This document shows, piece by piece, positions 18,531 through 25,491 of a stretch of 64,000 bases of DNA; position 1 is the first letter of the stretch, and every line of letters begins with the position of its first letter. Origin of the DNA: Flavobacteriaceae bacterium LSUCC0859 (GTDB taxonomy: Bacteria; Bacteroidota; Bacteroidia; Flavobacteriales; Flavobacteriaceae). The position numbers and the translations under genes were made by a program. The notes beneath the pieces were generated by a model. That model was not told where the DNA came from, made no database searches, and saw only the letters and a list, made by a program, of their open reading frames with translations. Where the stretch lies: assembly GCA_022239325.1 (NCBI GenBank), contig JAKOGP010000001.1, positions 124,001 through 188,000 of the forward strand, read 5' to 3'.

Positions 18531-18633
18531 AAAGTTTAGGGGTAGTTTTAGGGCTATTTAGGGTTAGGGTGAAGCTAAGTTAAGTTTAGATTTAGGTTTA
18601 AGTGTAGAGTTAAGTTTAAGATTAGAGTCAGAC
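18531..18633 (+). repeat. Degenerate GTTTAG-like low-complexity tract
   Basis: About 100 bp directly after the dehydratase stop made of imperfect words such as TTTAGGG, GTTAGGG, AAGTTTAG and GTTAAGTTTA on one strand, nearly free of C. No constant unit length was found. GCTAA plus a GTTTAG word occurs both at the stop codon and again near 18574, which suggests expansion from the gene end. No open frame or hairpin is evident. Confidence 0.6.
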
Positions 18634-18693
18634 TAACACTAACTAAAAACCATTTTTTGTAAGCCACCTCCTTCTTAAAAAACTAAAAAATAT

Positions 18694-18701
18694 TACATTT
18701 G
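18694..18701 (+). promoter_or_regulatory. -7 box of yebC
   Basis: TACATTTG matches TAnnTTTG, 30 bp before the yebC ATG. No TTG is seen at the -33 distance. Confidence 0.45.
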
Positions 18702-18731
18702 ACGCTTTAACAAGCATAAAAACAAAAACCT

Positions 18732-19442
18732 ATGGGAAGAGCTTTTGAATTCAGGAAAGCTAGAAAAATGAAGCGTTGGTCTGCCATGTCCAAAGCCTTT
18801 ACTAGAATTGGAAAGGACATTGTAATGGCTGTTAAAGAAGGCGGTCCAGACCCAGATTCTAATGCCAGACTCAGAGCAGTTATACAAAATGCCAAGTCTG
18901 TGAACATGCCCAAAGACAATGTGGAACGGGCCATTAAAAGAGCCTCTGACAAGAGTCTCGGAGATTTTAAGGAAGTTCTATTTGAAGGCTATGCCCCACA
19001 TGGTATTGCCATTTTGGTAGAAACTGCCACAGATAATAATACCAGAACCGTCGCTAATATTAGAAGTTACTTTAATAAATGTAACGGAAACCTTGGGACC
19101 TCTGGTTCTGTAGAGTTTATGTTTGACCATACGTGTAACTTTAGAATTCCCTCGGAGGGTATAGACCCAGAAGAATTAGAATTGGAGCTCATAGACTTTG
19201 GTGCAGAAGAGGTGTTTTTAGATGATGATGGCATTCTAATTTATGCCCCATTTGAAAGTTTTGGAGCCATCCAAAAAGAACTAGAGAGCAGAGGAATTGA
19301 AATTTTATCTTCAGGCTTTGAAAGAATTCCACAAGTTACCAAAGCCCTCAATGAAGAACAGGCAGCAGACGTAGAAAAGTTATTGGAAAAAATAGAGGAA
19401 GACGACGACGTTCAAAACGTGTATCACTCTATGCAGGAATAA
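18732..19442 (+). CDS. yebC: YebC/PmpR (TACO1) family protein
   Basis: A 236-residue cytoplasmic protein of the YebC family, long annotated as a DNA-binding regulator; recent work on relatives points to relief of ribosome stalling. The signature segments are present: MGRAFEFRKARKMKRWSAMS at the N-terminus, FTRIGKDI, NARLRAVIQNAKSVNMPKDN and YAPHGIAILVE, then an acidic C-terminal region. Start at ATG 18732. It appears to be a single-gene unit ended by a strong hairpin. Confidence 0.95.
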   Translation: MGRAFEFRKARKMKRWSAMSKAFTRIGKDIVMAVKEGGPDPDSNARLRAVIQNAKSVNMPKDNVERAIKRASDKSLGDFKEVLFEGYAPHGIAILVETATDNNTRTVANIRSYFNKCNGNLGTSGSVEFMFDHTCNFRIPSEGIDPEELELELIDFGAEEVFLDDDGILIYAPFESFGAIQKELESRGIEILSSGFERIPQVTKALNEEQAADVEKLLEKIEEDDDVQNVYHSMQE

Positions 19443-19465
19443 ATTTTACATTACGGAACATAAAA

Positions 19466-19490
19466 GTGGGGCCAAGGCCCCGCTTTTTTT
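19466..19490. terminator. Intrinsic terminator between yebC and acyltransferase
   Basis: GTGGGGCC/GGCCCCGC stem (19466-19473/19476-19483) followed by seven T (19484-19490). The T run overlaps the stop codon of the convergent acyltransferase gene by two bases. Confidence 0.9.
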
Positions 19491-20043
19491 ATGCGTTATT
19501 TTTAAAGAAACCGTCTGCTGGATTCTTACCCAAGGCACCCTGATAAAAGTTTTCGAAAATTTCAAAATCTGCTGCTTTGTCATCAGTGGTATATACGGGC
19601 TCTGATATTTTTATTTGTTTGTGTCCATAGTCAAAAGTGACCAATATAATGGGTACCTGAGCGGTCTTTGCAATATAATAAAAGCCGGTTTTCCAAGTAG
19701 CTACTCTTTTTCTTGTCCCTTCTGGGGACAAGGCCAATCTAAACACCTTTCGCTCTTTAAATAGTGCAGCTGTGGCCTGTACCGTGTCTGCGTTTTTAGT
19801 GCGATCTATTGGTGCGCCTCCAGTCCATCTAAAAAACCATCCGTAGGGCCAGGCAAACAAACTTTTCTTTCCAATGTAATTTACCTCTATATTCCAGATC
19901 TTCCTCACTATTAAACCCAATAAAAAATCCCAGTTAGAGGTATGAGGTACTACGGCAATGACACATTTTTTCTCTGAGGGAAAGACCCCATTAAATTGCC
20001 AGCCCATAAGTTTGTGAAAAATGATTTTAGAAAAAAAACGCAT
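19489..20043 (-). CDS. PlsC-like 1-acyl-glycerol-phosphate acyltransferase family protein
   Basis: A 184-residue acyltransferase with the catalytic H-x4-D motif HTSNWD (His34-Asp39) and the acceptor-binding block LSPEGTRKR. Hydrophobic patches suggest membrane association but not a clear spanning helix. It is shorter than classic PlsC (about 245), as usual for this PlsC-like group. Which lipid it acylates is unknown. It follows the HAD gene by 3 bp and ends a run with kdsB, so an envelope-lipid role fits the context. Confidence 0.85.
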   Translation of the reverse strand: MRFFSKIIFHKLMGWQFNGVFPSEKKCVIAVVPHTSNWDFLLGLIVRKIWNIEVNYIGKKSLFAWPYGWFFRWTGGAPIDRTKNADTVQATAALFKERKVFRLALSPEGTRKRVATWKTGFYYIAKTAQVPIILVTFDYGHKQIKISEPVYTTDDKAADFEIFENFYQGALGKNPADGFFKNNA

Positions 20044-20046
20044 AGG

Positions 20047-20748
20047 CTATGGCAATAGTAAAGAGGGTAGTAAACCAATGTGGTTCAAAGTGGTGTAATT
20101 TGTGTTGGAAGGGCTAGAAACCTCCTCGTGCTGCCATGTGGTATGAAAAGGCACGTGAATGGCTTGGGCTCCAATTTCTAATAAGGGCAAAACATCAGAT
20201 TTCAAAGAGTTGCCTACCATTAAAAAGTGGGCCGGATTAATTTGTAAATGTTGGAGTAATTGGGCATAATTGTCTGCTTGCTTGTCGCTTAACACCTCTA
20301 CATGATGAAAAAAGGAAGACAATCCTGATTTTTCTAATTTTCTTTCTTGGTCTAAGAGGTCTCCTTTAGTAAGTACGATCAGTCTGTAATGCGGGCTCAA
20401 TGCTTCTAGTACCTCCCTAACTCCTTCTAAAACCTCTACAGGATGTAGGATCATTTTTTTACCCATTGCAAGAATGGCTTGCACATCTTTAGTACTTACC
20501 TGGCCGTTAGAGAGTTCTATAGCAGACTCTATCATGGATAGCATAAAGCCTTTTATTCCGTATCCGTAAACTGGCAAATTCTGCATCTCCTTCTTAAAAA
20601 GCTCCTGATCTACGGCATTGGGTGTCTCGTACTTAGACATGAGATTGGCAAATTTTGCCTCTGTGTCTCTAAAGTAAGTTTCATTTACCCAAAGGGTGTC
20701 ATCTGCGTCAAATCCTATGACTTTTAAAGCTTCTGTTTTTATTTCCAT
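20047..20748 (-). CDS. HAD-family hydrolase
   Basis: A 233-residue haloacid dehalogenase-type phosphatase. Motif I is FDADDTLW (nucleophile Asp14, Asp16), motif II LTKG, motif III the Lys in LEKSGL, and motif IV GNSLKSDVLP. A helical cap follows motif I. It overlaps kdsB by 10 bp, so translation is likely coupled. A KdsC-type role in KDO synthesis is tempting, but the sequence is of the larger capped type and not KdsC-like, so the substrate is left open. Confidence 0.88.
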   Translation of the reverse strand: MEIKTEALKVIGFDADDTLWVNETYFRDTEAKFANLMSKYETPNAVDQELFKKEMQNLPVYGYGIKGFMLSMIESAIELSNGQVSTKDVQAILAMGKKMILHPVEVLEGVREVLEALSPHYRLIVLTKGDLLDQERKLEKSGLSSFFHHVEVLSDKQADNYAQLLQHLQINPAHFLMVGNSLKSDVLPLLEIGAQAIHVPFHTTWQHEEVSSPSNTNYTTLNHIGLLPSLLLP

Positions 20749-21485
20749 GCGGCTCTGGCTTTTTCTAAATCTTCTGGTACATCTATCCCAATTCCTGCCT
20801 CAGCGGTTGGAACCATTTTTATTTTGTAGCCCTGCTCTAAATAGCGAATGGCCTCAATTTTTTCTGCTTTTTCAAGCGGTCCCATTGGCATATTTGGAAA
20901 ATCGATTAAGGCTGCTTTTCTGAAAGCATAGACGCCTTTATGTCTGTAATATGTTAGATCTGTGCGGTCTCTTGGAAAAGGAATGGGTGCTCTTGAAAAA
21001 TACAAGGCATTGGAGTACTTGTCTACTATTACTTTTACGGCATTTGGGCTTTCAATTTCCAGTGGGTCTGTAATGGGATACATGAGAGAGGCTAATGAGA
21101 TCTCCTGAGAGGCATCGGCGGTGAAAACCGCCAACAAAGAAGACAAACTTTGGGGGTCTATAAAAGGTTCATCTCCCTGCACATTTACTATGATATCTGC
21201 TTCTAGATGATGGGCTGCAGCGGCAATTCTGTCCGAACCGCACTCGTAGTATCCTTCACTCATAATGACTTTACCCCCCTGTTTCTCTATAAGCTCGTAG
21301 ATCTTGGGGTGGTCTGTGACCACATAAACTTCTGAAAACAATTGGGTGGCTACTACCGCTTCGTAGGTTCTGAGTATGACTGGCTTACCCATTAAGTCCT
21401 GCATGAGTTTAGCTGGAAACCGGCTGGCTGCGTAGCGTGCAGGGATCATGGCAATGGACTTGAGGGGTGTAGAATGGACAATCAT
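20739..21485 (-). CDS. kdsB: 3-deoxy-manno-octulosonate cytidylyltransferase
   Basis: A 248-residue enzyme that activates KDO to CMP-KDO for lipopolysaccharide core synthesis. The nucleotide-binding IPARYAASRFPAKLM opens the protein; VYVVTDHPKI, ECGSDRIAAAA, VNVQGDEPFID and GIDVPEDLEKA are also present. Start: ATG 21485 puts the IPARY motif at the usual distance; a longer frame from GTG 21521 would run through a -7-like TATATTTA box at 21503-21510. KDO indicates a Gram-negative outer membrane. It lies 36 bp after the helicase gene and overlaps the HAD gene. Confidence 0.96.
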   Translation of the reverse strand: MIVHSTPLKSIAMIPARYAASRFPAKLMQDLMGKPVILRTYEAVVATQLFSEVYVVTDHPKIYELIEKQGGKVIMSEGYYECGSDRIAAAAHHLEADIIVNVQGDEPFIDPQSLSSLLAVFTADASQEISLASLMYPITDPLEIESPNAVKVIVDKYSNALYFSRAPIPFPRDRTDLTYYRHKGVYAFRKAALIDFPNMPMGPLEKAEKIEAIRYLEQGYKIKMVPTAEAGIGIDVPEDLEKARAAWK

Positions 21486-21521
21486 GGATTTATATTGGTT
21501 TGTAAATATAGGTCTATGCAC

Positions 21522-22958
21522 TTAAATTTCCTCAAAAAAACGCTCCTTAAATCCTATGAGATACAATTTCTTTTTAGCTCTTGTGATGGCTGTGTACAAC
21601 CATCTCAAATACTCTTTATCTATGCCGTTTGGCAAATAAGGTTGCTCTACAAAAACGGTGTCCCACTGCCCCCCTTGAGATTTATGACAGGTTATAGCGT
21701 AGGAGAATTTAACTTGTAAAGCATTGAAAAACTTATTGTTTTTAATACTCAAAAACTTTTTATAATTGGATTTTTCTGAGGCGTAATCCTCGGAAACCGC
21801 CTGATACAATTTATTGCCGTCCTCATAGGATAGGGATGGAGATTCTGCCGCTATAGTGTCTAAGAGTAAAACGGTTTCAAAGGGCTTTTGGTTGGGATAA
21901 TCTACCATACGTACCTTAACCTCTGCAAAGCGAAAGCCGTATAATTCCTTGATTGCAAAAATTTCTAGAATTTCTATGATATCTCCATTGGCAATAAAAC
22001 CGGCCTCTGAAGTTGGGTCTAACCAAAAATAGTTGTTTTTAACTACCATCATATAGTCTCCTGTAGACAGTTCATTTTCTAAAAATAAAATTCTACTTCG
22101 GATACTTTCATTGTAGAGATTGGCCCTTTTGTTGGAGCGTACTATAAAGGCGGTTTCTTCCTTTCCCCCTTGGGAATAGGCGTCTTCTATGGCCTCCTGA
22201 ATGTCATGGCCTTCCACGAGTCTTACTATATCTGAAAATCCCTCTAAGGAAAATTGGAAGTGCTCAAAGAATTCACTTTCTAGCTGATCTCTCAACAAGG
22301 TAGCATTGAAGAGTATACCAGAGTCTGCCGCCTGCCTTACTACCTCATCTAAGGACACTAAGGGAACTGTTTTAGCGTAATTTAATATAAGCCTATCTTG
22401 GTCTAGTGCGGGGCTTATATTAAGGTGCACCGGAGGTAGCTGGGCTACGTCTCCCACCAATATAAGTTTACATTTATGACCAGAATAAACATAAGAAATA
22501 AGGTCGTCCAATAAAGCACCAGCTCCTTTTAAACCACTACTTTCATTAGTGTCTGGTATCATAGAAGCCTCGTCTACAATAAATATAGTATGGCGGTGTT
22601 TGTTGGGTGCCTTTGTGAATTGCACCCCGCCACCCGAGACTTTCTTTGGAAAATATATTTTTCTGTGAATGGTGTAAGCCGTGGTGTTGGCATACTGAGA
22701 CATTACTTTTGCAGCCCTACCGGTAGGAGCCAATAAAACGGCTTTGTATTTCACCTGCCAAAGCTGGTTTACCAAGGTACCCATAAGAGTAGTTTTTCCA
22801 GTACCTGCATAGCCTTTTAAAAGCAATAGCTCCTCTGAATTTGAGTTACAAACAAATGCAGCTAAAGCGGCCAGAGCCTCAGACTGTTTTAGGGTTGGCT
22901 CATGTGGAAATTTAGTTTTTAAATGGGCTAAGAAGTCTTGGGCAGAAGGGCTTGTCAT
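21522..22958 (-). CDS. RecD/Dda-like superfamily 1 DNA helicase
   Basis: A 478-residue ATP-dependent DNA helicase. Walker A is GYAGTGKTT; Walker B is FIVDEASMI; motif III is VGDVAQLPPV; the C-terminal SF1 motifs are SYAITCHKSQGGQWDTVFVE and YTAITRAKKKLYLIG. It is compact and lacks a nuclease domain, so it is not RecB or a full RecD2. The start is ATG 22958; the in-frame TTG at 22991 coincides with the -33 element of a promoter. Its cellular task (repair, replication restart) is not shown by the sequence. Confidence 0.9.
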   Translation of the reverse strand: MTSPSAQDFLAHLKTKFPHEPTLKQSEALAALAAFVCNSNSEELLLLKGYAGTGKTTLMGTLVNQLWQVKYKAVLLAPTGRAAKVMSQYANTTAYTIHRKIYFPKKVSGGGVQFTKAPNKHRHTIFIVDEASMIPDTNESSGLKGAGALLDDLISYVYSGHKCKLILVGDVAQLPPVHLNISPALDQDRLILNYAKTVPLVSLDEVVRQAADSGILFNATLLRDQLESEFFEHFQFSLEGFSDIVRLVEGHDIQEAIEDAYSQGGKEETAFIVRSNKRANLYNESIRSRILFLENELSTGDYMMVVKNNYFWLDPTSEAGFIANGDIIEILEIFAIKELYGFRFAEVKVRMVDYPNQKPFETVLLLDTIAAESPSLSYEDGNKLYQAVSEDYASEKSNYKKFLSIKNNKFFNALQVKFSYAITCHKSQGGQWDTVFVEQPYLPNGIDKEYLRWLYTAITRAKKKLYLIGFKERFFEEI

Positions 22959-22963
22959 AGCCT

Positions 22964-22991
22964 CAAAGATAATACGTAAAATTAAGGACAA
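22964..22991 (-). promoter_or_regulatory. Promoter of the helicase gene, probably leaderless
   Basis: On the minus strand TTG (22991-22989), 17 bp, then TATCTTTG (22971-22964), both consensus elements. Only 5 bp separate the -7 box from the ATG at 22958, so the transcript would begin at or next to the start codon. Confidence 0.6.
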
Positions 22992-22996
22992 ATACT

Positions 22997-23025
22997 TTTG
23001 CGATTAAAAAAAAATTGTAGATTTG
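22997..23025 (+). promoter_or_regulatory. Promoter of the 23059 gene
   Basis: TTTG (22997-23000), 17 bp, then TAGATTTG (23018-23025), a full match to the Bacteroidota consensus, 33 bp before the ATG. It lies back-to-back with the helicase promoter. Confidence 0.65.
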
Positions 23026-23058
23026 TGAAACCACTAAATTTTAAATAAAACGATTATA

Positions 23059-23709
23059 ATGAAGACTGTATTGAAACTTGTACTTTGGGCGCTATCTATT
23101 GTTTTTGCCTACATGATTTACCTCTCAGTAAATGCTCCAATAGAATTTAAGAAAGTAAAGCAAGAGCGTTACACCAAAGTCATTAATACAATGAAAGATA
23201 TTAGAAATTCTCAAGAAGCCTACAGAGCTGTAAATGGAGAATTTGCGAAAGATTTCGCGTCTTTAGTTGCTTTTGTTGACTCTGCCAATTACACCATTAC
23301 ACAACAAAGAGATTCTTCTTTTTACGAATACGACAAAGTGTATAGAATAGATATGCTTAGAGAAGTTAAAATCATTGACACCCTTGGCTTTATTTCTGTT
23401 AAAGACTCTTTATTCAAGCAAGACACACGTTATAAAAACATGATGAATGTCCCTTATGCTCAAAACAATGAGAAATTCAATATGGAAGCTAAGGTCATTC
23501 GCAAAAATGACTACAGGGTACCTGTATTTAAATTATGGGTAGACAAGAATATCATACTTTATGACCAACCAGCAGATCTTTTGGCTGCTGAAAATGCTCA
23601 GATGAGTGTAGAGGAAGTAAACGGTCCTCAAATTATTGTAGGATCTTTAGAAGACGTGAGTACCAACGGAAACTGGCCTCCAATCTACGATAAGAAAAAG
23701 AAAAACTAA
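23059..23709 (+). CDS. Conserved membrane-anchored protein of unknown function
   Basis: A 216-residue protein with one N-terminal transmembrane helix (about residues 5-24, LKLVLWALSIVFAYMIYLSV) and a soluble region after it, likely periplasmic. A helical stretch (about 35-60) and a beta-rich part with the segment YDKVYRIDMLREVKIIDTLG follow. It ends in a Lys-rich tail. It is reminiscent of pseudopilin topology (N-terminal helix, then globular part), but no prepilin peptidase site is visible, so I do not call it a pilin. It lies 3 bp before the DUF3822 gene and likely shares its transcript. No function is assigned. Confidence 0.8.
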   Translation: MKTVLKLVLWALSIVFAYMIYLSVNAPIEFKKVKQERYTKVINTMKDIRNSQEAYRAVNGEFAKDFASLVAFVDSANYTITQQRDSSFYEYDKVYRIDMLREVKIIDTLGFISVKDSLFKQDTRYKNMMNVPYAQNNEKFNMEAKVIRKNDYRVPVFKLWVDKNIILYDQPADLLAAENAQMSVEEVNGPQIIVGSLEDVSTNGNWPPIYDKKKKN

Positions 23710-23712
23710 AGT

Positions 23713-24519
23713 TTGAACCCAACTCGTTCATACGAACATACCAGACTGTCCATTCAATTGAGTTTGAATGGACTTTCTTTTTGTATCACAGACACGGTGA
23801 GTCAGGAACTTATTGCGGCCAAAAGAGTGCATTTTGACACACCCATTGAGGAACATGCGATTGTAGAAAACTTATCCAAGTTCCTACAAACTCACAAACT
23901 GCTGGAACACTCTTACGAATCTGTGATTGTTATCCAAAGTAACCCCTTATTTAATATTGTCCCAAAGGCCCTTTTTGACGAAAGCCATATAGGTAATTAT
24001 CTTAAATTTAACACCCAAATACTGCCTTCAGATGAGATGGCATTTGACCTTTTGGACCCTGTAGAAATCGCTGTAGTTTACATTCCCTTTACAGCAGCTA
24101 ACAATCTTATTTTTGATCATTTTGGACCCTTTGAGTACAAACATGACTCCACGGTTCACATCTCTGAAATATTGAGCATACAACACCAATCAGATGAGGT
24201 AGATGGCTATTTTCACTTGGACCAAAACACACTTCACATGACGGTAATTGAAAACCGTAAACTACTATTTCACAACCAATTTTCTATAAAAAGTCCTGAA
24301 GATTTTTTATACTTTATCCTATTTAGTCTAGAGCAACTGGGTATAGACCCTCAGAAACTTCAAGCGCATTTTTACGGGGATATATCTGCAGACAATCCCT
24401 ATTTCAAAATGGCGAGTAGCTATCTCAATAACTGCCTTATCTTTAGACCTAGCCATGAGCAAAGTATTTCAGAAAACCTCCTTGAAGAAGATTTTGATAG
24501 GATTTTACTAAACGCCTAA
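23713..24519 (+). CDS. DUF3822 family protein
   Basis: A 268-residue Bacteroidota protein recognised as DUF3822 by its opening (LSIQLSLNGLSFCI), its place beside rsmD and its general layout, which resembles a degenerate actin/FtsA-like ATPase fold. No intact nucleotide-binding motif was seen. The start is TTG 23713 (N-P-T-R-S follows), 3 bp after the preceding stop. It is followed at 3 bp by rsmD, so the three genes form a tight unit. Confidence 0.8.
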   Translation: MNPTRSYEHTRLSIQLSLNGLSFCITDTVSQELIAAKRVHFDTPIEEHAIVENLSKFLQTHKLLEHSYESVIVIQSNPLFNIVPKALFDESHIGNYLKFNTQILPSDEMAFDLLDPVEIAVVYIPFTAANNLIFDHFGPFEYKHDSTVHISEILSIQHQSDEVDGYFHLDQNTLHMTVIENRKLLFHNQFSIKSPEDFLYFILFSLEQLGIDPQKLQAHFYGDISADNPYFKMASSYLNNCLIFRPSHEQSISENLLEEDFDRILLNA

Positions 24520-24522
24520 ACC

Positions 24523-25071
24523 ATGAGAATAATTTCAGGCTTACACAAGGGGAGAAAAATAACTGCCCCTAAAAATTTACCTATCAGACCTACTACAGAT
24601 ATGGCCAAAGAGGCCCTATTTAATATTCTAAACAACCAGTATTACTTTGACGAAATTTCTGTCTTAGATCTGTTTGCCGGTAGTGGAAATATCAGTTACG
24701 AATTTGCCTCTAGAGGCTGTAAACAGCTTATGGCTATTGAAATTCACCCTGGATGTACAGATTTTATTGAAAAAACTGCTAAAAGTTTAGAGCTACCTAT
24801 TCGTGTTTTAAAATCTGATGTGGCCACTTTTATGCATAAAACAACAGATCTATTTGACGTTATTTTTGCAGACCCTCCTTATGCACTTTCTGTAGAAGAA
24901 TTTGAGCAGATTGCTCAAATCACATTTGAAAGAGATTTACTTTTAGACGGAGGGGTATTGGTGATAGAGCATGAAAAACATATGGATCTCTCTCAGGTTC
25001 CTTTTTTTAGCTCGTCTAGAAAGTACGGCTCTAGTGTTTTTAGTTTTTTTGAAAAAAAAAGCAGGCCATAA
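24523..25071 (+). CDS. rsmD: 16S rRNA (guanine(966)-N2)-methyltransferase
   Basis: A 182-residue Rossmann-fold SAM-dependent methyltransferase that modifies G966 of 16S rRNA. SAM motif I is VLDLFAGSGNISYE; the catalytic motif is FADPPYAL; the N-terminal RIISGLHKGRKI and RPTTDMAKEALFNIL are typical of RsmD. The 3' end (E-K-K-S-R-P-stop) overlaps the 3' end of rnpB on the other strand by about 11 bp, and its A-rich Lys codons are the rnpB terminator U tract. Confidence 0.95.
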   Translation: MRIISGLHKGRKITAPKNLPIRPTTDMAKEALFNILNNQYYFDEISVLDLFAGSGNISYEFASRGCKQLMAIEIHPGCTDFIEKTAKSLELPIRVLKSDVATFMHKTTDLFDVIFADPPYALSVEEFEQIAQITFERDLLLDGGVLVIEHEKHMDLSQVPFFSSSRKYGSSVFSFFEKKSRP

Positions 25072-25360
25072 GCCGGATTCTGTAACGTCTAAAGACGCCC
25101 TTATCATTTATCTAGGCCTCTAGTTACCCAAAGGCTCTAACCGCCTACCCTCTAACTCGAACTTGCCGCTCTCAAACGTTAGTTTACATGGCGTTGCACC
25201 GCATAGAGTTTACCTGGTTTCACTACAGCATAACCTGTACTTGCTTTCTGTTGCACTTGTCCTCGCTTTACAGCGGACGGGCGTTACCCGCTATGCTGCA
25301 ATAGGGTGTCCGGACTTTCCTCTCGGCAGTAAACTGCCCAGCGATAAGGTAGCCTGCTTT
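25061..25360 (-). ncRNA. rnpB: RNase P RNA (bacterial type)
   Basis: About 300 nt on the minus strand with the hallmark 5' segment GAGAGGAAAGTCCGGAC (complement of about 25310-25326) and the 3' segment ACAGAATCCGGCTTA (complement of about 25069-25083). The 5' AAAGCAGGC pairs with the 3' GCCTGCTTT to form P1. Internal landmarks include GGGTAACGCCCG and GGTGCAACGCC. A U tract (complement of 25052-25060) ends it. The product is the catalytic RNA that matures tRNA 5' ends. Ends are set by the P1 pairing and may be off by a few nucleotides. Confidence 0.95.
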
Positions 25361-25364
25361 GGAG

Positions 25365-25372
25365 CAAATATA
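25365..25372 (-). promoter_or_regulatory. -7 box of rnpB
   Basis: TATATTTG on the minus strand (CAAATATA on plus), 4 bp before the inferred RNA 5' end at 25360, the expected start distance. No TTG is evident at -33. Confidence 0.6.
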
Positions 25373-25434
25373 GTTAGAAGCTAGAAAGAACCCCCGTTAT
25401 TTGTTGATAAAATAAGAATATTAAATACCAGATA

Positions 25435-25467
25435 TTGGGCATTTAAGCATGGCTATTTTTATATTTG
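25435..25467 (+). promoter_or_regulatory. Promoter of dnaX
   Basis: TTG (25435-25437), 22 bp, then TATATTTG (25460-25467). The TTG inside the -7 box (25465) is in frame with dnaX and could be miscalled as its start. Confidence 0.55.
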
Positions 25468-25491
25468 TGTAAGACTCTTAAATCAAATCTA

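Noticed and set aside
20047-20748. KdsC (KDO-8-phosphate phosphatase)
   Set aside because: Adjacent to kdsB, but it is a capped HAD protein of 233 residues, unlike the short capless KdsC.
25163-25384. Plus-strand open frame of 73 codons
   Set aside because: It lies antisense within rnpB; RNase P RNA landmarks explain the sequence.
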